DNA of 63,632 bases from Candidatus Thorarchaeota archaeon (GCA_004524595.1 SDOA01000006.1:1-63632), one strand, 5' to 3'. Shown: positions 51,601-60,005, counted from the stretch's first letter. Numbers and translations: made by a program. Notes: generated by a model not told the origin, from the letters alone.

Positions 51601-52510
51601 CTTAGATCTATTTGTTTCTGACATAACTTCCAATATTGGAGAGATTAGTAGTTATGTTCGTAATGGTGGAATTCTAGCGATTCTTGGAGTGACTGAAGAT
51701 ACAAGTTGGGCTCCATGGCCTATATCTTTTGTTAACTCTGAAAGTGGATCTTCGGTCACATTTGATGACCCTGCTCATCCTCTCTTAACAACACCTAATG
51801 AAATGAGCACAATAATGAATTATGAAGGGTATTTTGATGAACTCTGGGAGAACTTCACTATTCTCGCAACTGCTGCTACGCATCCTGTAATTGTCACCAG
51901 TGCAGTTGGTTCTGGAAAGATTGTCTTTACAACAACCCATCTAAATGGCACAGTTCGTGATACCTTCATTGAAAATATATTACAATGGAGTGCTGTTCCA
52001 TCAATCCTCGTCAAGAATCTATATCTTAGTCAGAGGATAATTTGGGCAGGTGACAAAGTTACAATAACCATCGAACTGACAGATCTACTTGGGAACCCTC
52101 TAGATTCTACTTATCTTCAAGTCTGGTTAAACTCTACTTCTATTGAAGTGGCTGAAGTGGGTTCTGGTCAATATGCTGTTCTCTTAGCAGGAAATTGGAC
52201 AGCAAACAACTTGGGTACTTATGATATTCGTCTTCACGCTAGTAAGAATGGTTATGATACTCTTGATCTTACTCTTCAGCAGTTCATACTTGTTCGTCCA
52301 TTCCCTTGGCTTATTATTGGTATTCTAGGTGGTGGCATTGCTGTGAGTATTGTTGGTTGGGTTTACATGAAGCATAGAAGTGGTGAACCTATTTCTCTTC
52401 GGGGTGATAAAAGCAAAGAACGAAGATCCAAAGGTAAATCCAAGGAAGAAAAGAAAAGGCAAGAAGAGCAAGATGGCAAGTTTGATCCAAAGGAGTTTTT
52501 TGGTGTCTAA
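48668..52510 (+). CDS. Large cell-surface protein with caspase-like (C25/gingipain-type) domain
   Basis: 1280-aa protein: signal peptide (residues 5-30, LLISVLSIFLVSSTGVLML), two pre-peptidase-like beta domains (about 205-410; SWAGWMEGSFNWTG and ADWLNVTLTWDNSATDLN), a caspase-like domain (about 590-900) with the dyad candidates His726 (STHG) and Cys811 (ILTAC), and NQQILFGDPSVRLYEP typical of C25 peptidases. A Rossmann-like domain (about 930-1110, VRNGGILAILG), a beta domain, one membrane anchor (about 1212-1234) and a Lys/Glu-rich cytoplasmic tail follow. The spacing of 85 residues between His and Cys is family-like. It may be a surface protease. Confidence 0.72.
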   Translation: MTCSKRNLLISVLSIFLVSSTGVLMLPNIIVDLSINPMDLLNKQYSTSSISDQVPLRRITLVAPDSGSYKDEFAYISAIPSSVFNFNHTQYISPLIYASGTTSAEWFVEDWVEYVAIDGGLSQAVAVGDFSESDLINLQYELGAKIYPRITGSSSADIAATIAVSEWRSSDTAVVAFSKDTFSPVTPTYGSAIYSFENQATSSTTFSGDVADSFNPSSITFTPPSWAGWMEGSFNWTGNEILTHELVDPNGIIMDYSVYSQVYFSRHPQYVESPVPLHFWLPVIDDGQWTMNITRNSIGSTSMACEVTYHPGFKRAITVPSNADWLNVTLTWDNSATDLNMALIDPLGRLAMWAPAGSILSSPGSEKIELPYPMAGDWTVIAAWIGASTERNNIQLSWVTTQLPTRIESYLESASNGAVLASLLNVPMLYVEEDQIPPKTEWALEKLGVNSIWLVDPTNIQQASLITDLAALALVTNLDDYTLVSNSIRTLSGNVDIVVSVPTGDNNEFFAPAAYSAAVHGSPIFSLCSGGNVITTRAQETWVPYLIGPEINNIYVVNQYENRAENGWYDERIPNKYSMMKSVDDFEDFLTTRGSYNSTAPQPVVIVAPVSLLPTSFDRSLQSAFQPGRIPAKTPSDASIFINRGLLHRYLFLTADSSDTALVSMYAYTDGATFIDNNLGYSRLYQIENSTDALESAGFEIEMHVGFSEVFAQLDSQVSMWTLSTHGTLTLLPRDPPDRPYGLGYFSLRTSDSPYGFEESISVRESPSDSDDLVNPVAFSSEVVNHVTKSTTDLEQAIGSIGSPIIILTACLLGGTEMPLMLMKHGAVAVTASPRTVYFQPAGMLSVLLTQALCEGYTIGEALSYGLSLTSSDYANPLVNRDPRDYANQQILFGDPSVRLYEPTSAPYVSTSNSKTENYGSHLPGRGVPSIAVLGASSYYSTILPALSVEFDYYESTNFSDFTQLLILRETVFIEQDTLDLFVSDITSNIGEISSYVRNGGILAILGVTEDTSWAPWPISFVNSESGSSVTFDDPAHPLLTTPNEMSTIMNYEGYFDELWENFTILATAATHPVIVTSAVGSGKIVFTTTHLNGTVRDTFIENILQWSAVPSILVKNLYLSQRIIWAGDKVTITIELTDLLGNPLDSTYLQVWLNSTSIEVAEVGSGQYAVLLAGNWTANNLGTYDIRLHASKNGYDTLDLTLQQFILVRPFPWLIIGILGGGIAVSIVGWVYMKHRSGEPISLRGDKSKERRSKGKSKEEKKRQEEQDGKFDPKEFFGV

Positions 52511-52556
52511 CGGTAAATTTGAGATTCAAGAGCTCTTTGAACCATTTGCAATAAGG

Positions 52557-52566
52557 TTTTATATAT
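52557..52566 (+). promoter_or_regulatory. TATA box for the Roadblock gene
   Basis: TTTTATATAT centred about 49 bases before ATG 52611. It predicts transcription starting near 52588, leaving a leader of about 23 bases that includes GAGGG (52599-52603). Confidence 0.5.
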
Positions 52567-52610
52567 ACTACACTGACTAGCCATTGTTCTGATGAGTCGA
52601 GGGTTCCAGT

Positions 52611-52973
52611 ATGTCTACTCGCGTTGACAGTATCAACAAAATAATACGTGATTTCGAAACAGTACCAGGTGTTGAGGGAGCCGCACTTGTTTCGCCTGAT
52701 GGTCTCATGATTGCATCCGCTCTCCCGGAAAGCGAACAAGAAAATGTTGCAGCTATTAGCGCCGCGATTACTTCTCTCGGTGAAAAGGCAACGATGGAGC
52801 TTGATAGGGGGACGCTCTTAGAAATTTATGTCAAGGGTGATAAGGGATATACACTCATTACATCAGTGGGTGACAGAGCTGTGTTCTTGGTCCTTGCTAA
52901 AGTTGATGCTCAACTTGGTCTCATCTTCATGGATATGAAACGAATGGCTGAAGCACTTCTCGAGATACTTTAA
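52611..52973 (+). CDS. Roadblock/LC7-domain protein (MglB-like)
   Basis: 120-aa Roadblock/LC7 protein: SINKIIRDFETVPGVEGAAL, SPDGLMIASALPESEQENV and ITSVGDRAVFLVLAKVDAQLGLIF are the regular strands and helices of the fold. In bacteria MglB is the GTPase-activating partner of MglA; Asgard archaea carry many copies next to small GTPases. GAGGG (52599-52603) is seven bases before ATG 52611. Its partner could be the MglA-like GTPase at 60114 or another GTPase. Confidence 0.9.
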   Translation: MSTRVDSINKIIRDFETVPGVEGAALVSPDGLMIASALPESEQENVAAISAAITSLGEKATMELDRGTLLEIYVKGDKGYTLITSVGDRAVFLVLAKVDAQLGLIFMDMKRMAEALLEIL

Positions 52974-52984
52974 GACATCACGTT

Positions 52985-54223
52985 TCACTTCATCATTTTG
53001 ACTATTTCATCAACAATGTGATGTGCTATCTCTCTCTTTGTAGCCATTGGGACCTTCTTGACGAACTTGTCTTGTCCTACGATCAACACTTCATTTGTGT
53101 CACCAGCAAATGCAACACCTTTCTTATGTTCATCATTAGCAATAACGAGATTGCAAATCCCCTTATCGATTTTTACTCTCGCTCTGGTCTCTAATTCATT
53201 CTCACTGATGCCTGATTCTACTTTGAATCCAACAATGAATAGATCTTTGTACTTTTTGCGAGCCTCTTCGATGATTTTCTTTGTGGGCATAAGTTCAATC
53301 ATTAGTTGGCTCTTCCCGGAAGCGATCTTGCTTTCTTCTTTCTTGGATGGTGCATAATCCAAAACAGCTGCGGTCGAGATGAAACAGTCTGTCTTCTTTG
53401 ATGCTAGTGATTTCATGACTGTTTCTAACATCTCTTCAGAAGTCGTAACTCTCAGTACCTCAGCTTCGTTTGGAGGTTTTTGTTCAGTTGGACCAAGTAT
53501 TAACGAAACTGATGCACCTCTAGAAATGAGTTCCTCAACGATAGCAATTCCCATCTTTCCAGTCGATGGATTTGTAATAAAACGGACACGATCTATCCAA
53601 CCTCGCGTTGGGCCAGCAGAGATTACAAACCGCATTCCCTTGAGATCATTCGGACCTAATGTTTTGATAACAAAATCAACAATAGTGTCAATATCCGGTA
53701 TCTTGGCCTTAGCCTCTTCCATCCTGGGGGCGACGATTCCAATCCCCATTGACTTAAGCTTCTCAATATTTTCGATAACTGCAGGATGATCATACATCGA
53801 TTCATGCATAGCCGGGACAATCACAACAGGTATCCTTGCACCTATAGCCGAGGAAGCTGTTGTAGTAACAGGCGTGTCATCAATACCATTTGCTATCTTC
53901 CCAATTGTGTTAGCAGTAGCTGGGGCAATAAGGACTAGATCTACATGACCTGAATGTTTGCCTGCAAGAGAGATGTGTTCAATCTGTCCTGTTAGTTCTG
54001 TTATCACAGGATTGCCAGTTGCCCACTCCATAAGGTATGGATGGATGATTTTTGTTCCCATTTCACTCATGACTGTATAGACTTCAACGCCATGCCGCAT
54101 GAGTTTCCGTGCCAGAGCGACACACTCGACTGCCGCCACACTCCCAGTGATGCACAGGGTTATTTTCTTACCTATTAACGAATTACTTAAACTCCCTTTG
54201 ATTAGCTTGGATGTGTGCTCCAT
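52985..54223 (-). CDS. coaBC: Bifunctional phosphopantothenoylcysteine decarboxylase/phosphopantothenate-cysteine ligase
   Basis: 412-aa bifunctional enzyme of CoA synthesis. The CoaC half (residues 1-175) has CITGSVAAVECVALARKL and the flavin-binding loop LIAPATANTIGKIANGIDD; PAMHESMYDHPAV is the next motif. The CoaB half has FVISAGPTRGWIDRVRFITN, GKMGIAIVEEL, STAAVLDYAP and IVGFKVESG. ATG 54223 has GGTGAT upstream. With PoK, PPS and PanE nearby it makes a near-complete archaeal CoA route. Confidence 0.92.
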   Translation of the reverse strand: MEHTSKLIKGSLSNSLIGKKITLCITGSVAAVECVALARKLMRHGVEVYTVMSEMGTKIIHPYLMEWATGNPVITELTGQIEHISLAGKHSGHVDLVLIAPATANTIGKIANGIDDTPVTTTASSAIGARIPVVIVPAMHESMYDHPAVIENIEKLKSMGIGIVAPRMEEAKAKIPDIDTIVDFVIKTLGPNDLKGMRFVISAGPTRGWIDRVRFITNPSTGKMGIAIVEELISRGASVSLILGPTEQKPPNEAEVLRVTTSEEMLETVMKSLASKKTDCFISTAAVLDYAPSKKEESKIASGKSQLMIELMPTKKIIEEARKKYKDLFIVGFKVESGISENELETRARVKIDKGICNLVIANDEHKKGVAFAGDTNEVLIVGQDKFVKKVPMATKREIAHHIVDEIVKMMK

Positions 54224-54343
54224 TAGGTAAATCACCACAAATTTCTCTGCAGATAGTGACTTAGATGATTAAAATACGAATAAGACTTGTGGATAGACAC
54301 CAAAATATGGTAATTTGAGCAATATTTAATGAATATTTTCACA

Positions 54344-54496
54344 ATGGGAACAAGTCAGCAAGAAATATATGCGACAAAGAAGATGTGCCGATGTGCCAAA
54401 GATGGCCTTCCAGTGGATGTGCCGTCACTGGTAATACATAATATGTTTCGCTCTCTATCTCTGTTGCGTTCAGAGGTTGAGAGTAGCCAAGAATGA
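54344..54496 (+). CDS. Small protein (50 aa), unknown
   Basis: 50-codon ORF, below the usual cut-off. It contains MCRCAKDGLPVDVPSLVIHN and a helical end FRSLSLLRSEVESSQE. A TATA-like AATATTTAATG is centred about 19 bases before ATG 54344. It ends ten bases before the unknown gene begins (from TTG 54506) and may be co-transcribed. The Cys-x-Cys is the only visible motif. The reading frame could be spurious. Confidence 0.4.
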   Translation: MGTSQQEIYATKKMCRCAKDGLPVDVPSLVIHNMFRSLSLLRSEVESSQE

Positions 54497-54523
54497 ATCT
54501 AACAATTGGTTGGTGTTGGGAAC

Positions 54524-55360
54524 TTGTCAAATACGTCTCGGGACTTGGATGCCCTTTTCAGAGGTTTTGATGCTGAGAAGAAGGCTCGGTTTCAGTCGTA
54601 TGACAAAGTTGTATCTGCATTAGATACTCCAACTCAATCGCTCTTTGTTACTGACAATGATAATGAAGTTGACACTTTTCAGCGAGACTTTAACGAATTT
54701 CTGATATCCACCAAGAGGCTGCAGGAAGGATCAGCTAATCTGCCATATCATATGGTTCGAATTGGATATGACGGAGATATGCTGGATGATATGTTTCGTC
54801 TTGTTGTGTCTGACGAATCCCAAAACTTCAATCCAGCATCACTCGATGTCAATTCCCTATATTCCAAACAAGCAATCTTTCAGCATCTCTATCAGAGCAT
54901 TACTAAGAACAAGTTCATCATCTTCCACATCACAGAGTTTCCACTTGCTTATTACTTTGAAACCGCTGTAGTTGTGGATGTAGAAGAACTCTCAGATGTA
55001 ATGGACCCCTCCGTACACGATGATACTATTGTGCGGTATCTCAATGACCTACGTGAACAAGGCACAGAGGAACACCGAAAAACATACAGTTTCTTCTATC
55101 GTATCAGTACCTCGTTATTGATGGAATTATCCAATGTCTTTCTTGTTGTTCCCACTGCAGGTATGAACCGGCACATTGTTGTTACAAGTTGGAGAACACA
55201 GACTCTCCTTCTTGGATTCAGTCCACTAACTTGGTCCTCTGGTAGCTTCAGTGTCTTTGATTTGAGTGGGCGAGATATTGATGCTCGTTGGGCTTATCCA
55301 GCTCCTCCTACAACCGATCCGCGGGTGAAACAATATACAAGTCTTGTTCCCTTGAAATAA
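54524..55360 (+). CDS. Unknown protein (278 aa)
   Basis: 278-aa soluble protein with no recognised domain. It is alpha/beta-rich with a helical N-terminus (DLDALFRGFDAEKKARFQSYDKV) and a stretch that could be a nucleotide- or ligand-binding fold (FIIFHITEFPLAYYFETAVVVD; NVFLVVPTAGMNRHIVVTSW). No membrane segment. The start is uncertain: TTG 54524 (GGTG about eight bases upstream) or TTG 54506. It precedes the CoA genes by 108 bases on the same strand but need not belong to them. Confidence 0.6.
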   Translation: MSNTSRDLDALFRGFDAEKKARFQSYDKVVSALDTPTQSLFVTDNDNEVDTFQRDFNEFLISTKRLQEGSANLPYHMVRIGYDGDMLDDMFRLVVSDESQNFNPASLDVNSLYSKQAIFQHLYQSITKNKFIIFHITEFPLAYYFETAVVVDVEELSDVMDPSVHDDTIVRYLNDLREQGTEEHRKTYSFFYRISTSLLMELSNVFLVVPTAGMNRHIVVTSWRTQTLLLGFSPLTWSSGSFSVFDLSGRDIDARWAYPAPPTTDPRVKQYTSLVPLK

Positions 55361-55468
55361 GACAATTCAATTCGACGATTTGTTATGCAACATAGAATGT
55401 ATATACGTGTATATCCCGAATATATCTTACATTAGATTACTTTATACATTGCTTTGTAGGGAAAAATC

Positions 55469-56413
55469 ATGACTGACACATTGAACATCAGAGATGGTGT
55501 GCCACTAAGTGCACGTGCATTTGTGCCTGGGCATATAACGGGTTTATTCAGAATCTTTGATGATAGTAAAAACCCTTTAGAATGCGGGTCTACTGGTGCC
55601 GGGTTCTCTGTTGAAATTGGAACATTTACCACTGTCAGCATTACAGAAAAGAACTCTCTGGATATTACGACAATATACAATGATAAACGCATCAATGCAG
55701 AAGTGACAAAAACGGTGGTTAGACGATTGGCTGAAGATTATGAGAGGACATTCAAGATTGTTGTCAGGCATGACTCCTCTCTTCCATCCGGAGTTGGTTT
55801 TGGCGCATCAGGAGCTGGCGCTCTTGGTACTGCCCTTGCTCTCAGTCATATCTTGGACCATGCTCTAAATCCAATTGATGCCGCGAAATATGCACATAGC
55901 GCTGAGATAGTACATCACACTGGACTTGGAGATGTTATCGCTCAGACATATGGAGGTTTTGAGATTAGAGTCCGTCATGGTAGTCCGGGAATCGGAGAAG
56001 TTGTGAATGTACCTCTTCCTCCGGAACTACAGATTGTTCTAGCAGGATCTCCTGGACTTAAGACGCGAGATGTATTGACGAGCTCCAAGAGTCGTGAGAA
56101 GATTAATGCAGTTGGGGACAAATTAGTCGATCGGATGAATGTCCGTCGTGACCTAGACACATTTATTGCCTGCTCACGAGAATTTACTGAAGCTATTGGT
56201 TTAGAAACCAAGCGTGTAAGAAAGGCACTCGACGAGTTGGATGCCTTGGGTTTGAACCGGTCAAGCATGGTGATGCTTGGTGACTCTGTCTTCTGTTTCT
56301 GTAATGTAAAGCAAGTAGAACTTGCTGAAAATGTGCTTGGTAGTTATTGGAAACGGTCACAGGTGAAGACTACATCAATCTCCAACGAGGGCGGGAGGTT
56401 AGTATCATGGTAA
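55469..56413 (+). CDS. Pantoate kinase (archaeal CoA pathway)
   Basis: 314-aa GHMP-family kinase of the pantoate kinase type, which phosphorylates pantoate in archaeal CoA synthesis. The signature SSLPSGVGFGASGAGALG (residues 104-121) is the GHMP ATP loop, and RAFVPGHITGLFRI near the start is the family opening. VLAGSPGLKTRDVL is in the C-terminal half. AGGGAAAAATC precedes ATG 55469. It overlaps the PPS gene by seven bases, so the products are coupled. Confidence 0.85.
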   Translation: MTDTLNIRDGVPLSARAFVPGHITGLFRIFDDSKNPLECGSTGAGFSVEIGTFTTVSITEKNSLDITTIYNDKRINAEVTKTVVRRLAEDYERTFKIVVRHDSSLPSGVGFGASGAGALGTALALSHILDHALNPIDAAKYAHSAEIVHHTGLGDVIAQTYGGFEIRVRHGSPGIGEVVNVPLPPELQIVLAGSPGLKTRDVLTSSKSREKINAVGDKLVDRMNVRRDLDTFIACSREFTEAIGLETKRVRKALDELDALGLNRSSMVMLGDSVFCFCNVKQVELAENVLGSYWKRSQVKTTSISNEGGRLVSW

Positions 56414-57216
56414 AGATTGAGGTGCCTTCAGACCATCCGCGCAAGGTTTCGCTTGATATCCGTGAGCGCATTATTGAGGGACATACACGTCACGAAGTCG
56501 CAACTGCAGGTCTCCTCGCTCATGGCAGAGGTGAGGCTTTTGATTATCTCATCGGAGAGTCTACAACCACACTGGCAAGGAAAGCAATTCAAGTGGCAGT
56601 TGCGGCCATGTTGATTGCTAAGCATCCTGTGATCAGTGTTAATGGTAATGTGTGCTCCTTGGTGCCAAAAGAAATCGTAGAGCTATCTGAATTAACACAT
56701 GCCCCGCTGGAAATCAATCTATTCTACTATCGAAAAGAGCGTGAGGACGCTATTCTTCATGCACTAAAAGCAGCTGGTGCGACATCAGTACTTGGTACAC
56801 ATGACCGTCCTTCATCAACAATCCCTGAACTTACTAGCAATCGTCGCAAGGTCGATCCTGAAGGAATCGGAGCAGCTGATGTTGTTTTAGTTCCTTTAGA
56901 GGATGGAGATAGAACGGAAGCACTCAAGAGTATGGGCAAATATGTTATAACTGTCGACCTGAACCCAATGAGTCGCACATCAATCTATTCCGATGTTACA
57001 ATTGTTGATAATATTGTTAGAACCATGCCTTTAATGATTCAAGCAGCAAAGGAACTCAAAAATCAACCAGAAGATAATCTTCGGAGATTAGTATCCAGTT
57101 TCGATAATGATAATAATCTCGCCGAATCGATGCAACTAATATTGTCCCGCCTTGATGAATTGTCTAAGAATGTGAGTTCACTACGAGAGAAGAAAGAAAC
57201 AGGAGTGGAAGCATAA
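56407..57216 (+). CDS. 4-phosphopantoate-beta-alanine ligase (archaeal phosphopantothenate synthetase)
   Basis: 269-aa archaeal enzyme joining 4-phosphopantoate and beta-alanine. HPRKVSLDIRERIIEGHTRH (residues 9-28) and EVATAGLLAHGRGEAFDYLI are the family signature, with SVNGNVCSLVPKEIVEL and TVDLNPMSRTSIYSDVTIVD following. ATG 56407 has GGGAGG nine bases upstream; the open frame back to 56347 overlaps pantoate kinase. Its TAA stop overlaps the first base of the proposed panE start (TAACG). Confidence 0.88.
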   Translation: MVKIEVPSDHPRKVSLDIRERIIEGHTRHEVATAGLLAHGRGEAFDYLIGESTTTLARKAIQVAVAAMLIAKHPVISVNGNVCSLVPKEIVELSELTHAPLEINLFYYRKEREDAILHALKAAGATSVLGTHDRPSSTIPELTSNRRKVDPEGIGAADVVLVPLEDGDRTEALKSMGKYVITVDLNPMSRTSIYSDVTIVDNIVRTMPLMIQAAKELKNQPEDNLRRLVSSFDNDNNLAESMQLILSRLDELSKNVSSLREKKETGVEA

Positions 57217-58205
57217 CGAAAATTGTTGTTTTAGGGTCAGGAGCTATAGGAAGCTTATACGGTGCATTCCTTAGTACAGTTCGTGATAACGATGTCATTC
57301 TTGTCGGAAGAAATCCTCATGTTGCAGCTATTCGTTCAAAAGGTCTTACAATAAAGGGGATAATGGGCGAACATAAATTCCATCTTAAGGCAGTGGATGA
57401 TGTATCCGATATCACTGAGGCTGACCTCATACTTCTCACTACTAAGACATATGACACTTTCAATGCAGCACTATCTGTAAAACATCTAATGAATAATAGC
57501 ACCTATATCATGTTGATTCAGAATGGTCTTGGAACTGAAGAATTAGTTGCAAAAGCTCTTGGTACATCACGAGTGCTTCGAGCAACAACCTGTATGGGCG
57601 CTCTACGCAATATCCCTGGCGAGGTTATCGCAACAGGTTGTGGACTTACGGAGATAGGTTCTCGGTATCCTGAGAACTATGACTTTGTCCAACAGATCAC
57701 TGAAATGCTTCGCGAGTGTGGATTCGATGTACGTTCGAGTAAAAATATCGAGGGTGTGGTTTGGACAAAGACATTAGTAAATGCTGGCATCAATCCTGTT
57801 GGAACTCTCACTGGACTCACAAATGGTGAGGTCTACAAGGATTCTAAGCTCAGAAATCTGGTCATTCAATTAGTTGAGGAAGCAGTTAAGATAGTAGAGG
57901 CTTTAGGTGTTGAACTTACAACTGAAGACCCAGTTAGATACACTCTTGGAACTGCGAAGGCTACTGGTAACAACATCAATTCAATGTTACAAGACCTCCG
58001 AGCAGGTAAACGGACTGAAATCGATTCTATTACTGGTGAGATTATCCGACTCGGAAAAGAATTAGGTATTGCTACACCGTCTAACGAAATAGTATATACT
58101 CTAATCAAAGCAATAGAGTCAAAATATCTAGAGGATCCAAAATCAGTTACACAGATGGCACCATTTGCTGTAGAGGAACTTGTAGATACTCTCTCTACAT
58201 CCTGA
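57216..58205 (+). CDS. panE: 2-dehydropantoate 2-reductase, ACG start
   Basis: NADPH-dependent ketopantoate reductase, 329 aa. The true N-terminus is upstream of the first ATG (57363): the codons before it read KIVVLGSGAIGSLYGAFLST, the Rossmann GxGxxG motif, and the family normally begins MKIVVLG. No ATG, GTG or TTG lies in this frame between the upstream stop (57165) and 57363. ACG 57216 sits where Met is expected, seven bases after GGAGTGG (57202-57208) and sharing one base with the PPS stop (TAACG). ATA 57213 or ATT 57222 are alternatives. The active-site Lys lies in VVWTKTLVNAGINPVG. It completes the pantoate branch with the two genes upstream. Confidence 0.82.
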   Translation, partial: TKIVVLGSGAIGSLYGAFLSTVRDNDVILVGRNPHVAAIRSKGLTIKGIMGEHKFHLKAVDDVSDITEADLILLTTKTYDTFNAALSVKHLMNNSTYIMLIQNGLGTEELVAKALGTSRVLRATTCMGALRNIPGEVIATGCGLTEIGSRYPENYDFVQQITEMLRECGFDVRSSKNIEGVVWTKTLVNAGINPVGTLTGLTNGEVYKDSKLRNLVIQLVEEAVKIVEALGVELTTEDPVRYTLGTAKATGNNINSMLQDLRAGKRTEIDSITGEIIRLGKELGIATPSNEIVYTLIKAIESKYLEDPKSVTQMAPFAVEELVDTLSTS

Positions 58206-58875
58206 ACATGGTTTTTGCCATCTGATATGAAGCCAATGCTGATTTCTTGGCATTATGCGTCATCGCGTTCATATGACCTGGAATTCCAATGTTGAATTCC
58301 ATCTCACTGATTCTTTTCAATGACTCCACCAACTTTCTTGCATCTCCAGTAGGAAAGTCCACTCGTCCAAAGCTACCTCCTGGGAATAAGGTGTCACCTG
58401 TTACTAGTATACCCGTTCCTTCAATCATAAGACAGATACTGCCTAGAGAATGACCTGGTGTGTGAAAGACCTCCATCTTCACATCACCGAAATCTAAAGT
58501 AGACCCTTCATCGAGAATTCCTTCAATTTTCATGGGTGGGAGATCAACGCCAAAGGTATCGCTTAATGTCTGACTCATATCCCCTCTGTTTATGGGTTCT
58601 GCTTCAGCTCGATGAAGATGTAACTTTGGAGATCCTTCCTCAAGTAACGGAATGATACCGCCAATATGATCAATGTGACTATGAGTCAGAACTATATCCG
58701 TTATTGACTCAAGCGATGAATCCGTTTGGCGCAGATTCCTGTCAAGATTACTAGTATAGAGACCTGTTCCCGTGTCGATAAGGATGTGATGTTCTCCAGA
58801 TCTAATGAATGTGATATTGGAATCAAATGATTGACTGACTAAGAAGTATATTGATTTTGAAATCTGGTCGAACAT
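58195..58875 (-). CDS. Metallo-beta-lactamase-fold hydrolase (glyoxalase II-like)
   Basis: 226-aa MBL-fold hydrolase. The metal motif THSHIDHIGG (HxHxDH) is followed by HTPGHSLGSICLMIEG, VTGDTLFPGGSFGRVDFPTGD and IPGHMNAMT, matching zinc hydrolases such as glyoxalase II. ATG 58875 has GGGTGA upstream; GTG 58884 lies in that site. The gene overlaps the 3' end of panE by 11 bases and follows the aminotransferase by five bases in the same operon. Confidence 0.87.
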   Translation of the reverse strand: MFDQISKSIYFLVSQSFDSNITFIRSGEHHILIDTGTGLYTSNLDRNLRQTDSSLESITDIVLTHSHIDHIGGIIPLLEEGSPKLHLHRAEAEPINRGDMSQTLSDTFGVDLPPMKIEGILDEGSTLDFGDVKMEVFHTPGHSLGSICLMIEGTGILVTGDTLFPGGSFGRVDFPTGDARKLVESLKRISEMEFNIGIPGHMNAMTHNAKKSALASYQMAKTMFRM

Positions 58876-58880
58876 GAGAA

Positions 58881-60005
58881 TCACCCTAAATACTCTACGA
58901 GTGTATCTATTTCTTCAAAAGTGTTGTAAAAATGTGGTGATACTCTTAGACGACCATTCCGTACAGAACAGTGGATGTTATTCTTTACTAGTTCTTGATT
59001 CAGCTCTTCGACATTTGGCGGTTTACAAGAGACCGTAGCAGAATTATTCTCTGATCCAAAGTCGTAGAATGGTATTTCAAGTTCTGAGAGTCTTGATCTA
59101 AGATAATCTGCATTCGCTAGAGATGCGCTTTCTCTATCCTTCGCTGGGATCTTCAGTAGAACTTTTAATGATTGAAGAAATCCTACATATGCAATCATTG
59201 CTGGTGAACCGACTTGAAATTTTCTTGCATCGTTTAATGGTTTCCTCTCGAAATACCCAAACTCTGTTAATTTTTCAACTCCATACCAACCTAAAAATCT
59301 TGGTCGAAGCTGGTCTATAATCGATTTACCTACATAGACAAAACCAGCTCCTATTGGGCCAAGTAACCATTTTGCAGCCTGACCAGTAGCGAAGTCAACA
59401 TCTAGTTTGGAGAGGTCTGTGTCAAAACATCCCGCGGCTTGGATAATATCGACTGAAACCAATGCTCCATTATCATGAGCAATCTTTCGTAGTTTATCTA
59501 GATTTACTCGATAGCCACTTCCAAATTGAATTTGACTAATCGCGACAACTCGAGTATTTTCATCAATTGCATCTACAAAATCATCTAATAACACTCTGCC
59601 TTCAGTAGATTTAACCACTCTCAAATCAGGTCCATAAAGGTCTCTCACATTTTGCCAAGGAATGTAGTTTGCTGGAAATTCAAGATCACAGAGAACAATA
59701 TTGGAACCCTCTGGATACTCTAAACTGTGTGCGAAAGAATTGATACCAGAACTTGTACTTGGAACAAAGGCATACTGATTATACTCTCCACCCAGTAATT
59801 CAGCAAGACTGGTTCTTACACCTTTGAATAATGCCAGTGTCTCTTCAAAGTCACCAATTGCTCTGATTCTGTTATCCAAGTATTGTTTCATGGCGTTTAT
59901 TGTTGTAATTGGAGGGATACCTGTGGACGCGTTATTGAGATATGTCATATCTTTAAGTGTAGGCCACATCTCGGCAATGAATTGAGAATCAATCAAATCG
60001 GTCAT
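58881..60005 (-). CDS. Class V aminotransferase (cysteine desulfurase-like)
   Basis: 374-aa PLP enzyme of aminotransferase class V. LNNASTGIPP (residues 23-32) and SVDIIQAAGCFDTDLSKLDVD (split: SVDIIQAAGCF) precede the Schiff-base lysine in TGQAAKWLLGPIG (about residue 213). FVPSTSSGINSFAHSL and FGYFERK follow family order. Class V contains Cys desulfurases, kynureninase-like and isopenicillin-epimerase-like enzymes; no cysteine persulfide loop is evident, so the substrate is open. It is operonic with the MBL gene. Confidence 0.86.
   Translation of the reverse strand: MTDLIDSQFIAEMWPTLKDMTYLNNASTGIPPITTINAMKQYLDNRIRAIGDFEETLALFKGVRTSLAELLGGEYNQYAFVPSTSSGINSFAHSLEYPEGSNIVLCDLEFPANYIPWQNVRDLYGPDLRVVKSTEGRVLLDDFVDAIDENTRVVAISQIQFGSGYRVNLDKLRKIAHDNGALVSVDIIQAAGCFDTDLSKLDVDFATGQAAKWLLGPIGAGFVYVGKSIIDQLRPRFLGWYGVEKLTEFGYFERKPLNDARKFQVGSPAMIAYVGFLQSLKVLLKIPAKDRESASLANADYLRSRLSELEIPFYDFGSENNSATVSCKPPNVEELNQELVKNNIHCSVRNGRLRVSPHFYNTFEEIDTLVEYLG

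Noticed and set aside
54339..54530. Minus-strand 63-aa ORF upstream of the unknown gene
   Set aside because: Opposes the better-supported 50-aa plus-strand frame and lacks a promoter or ribosome-binding site.
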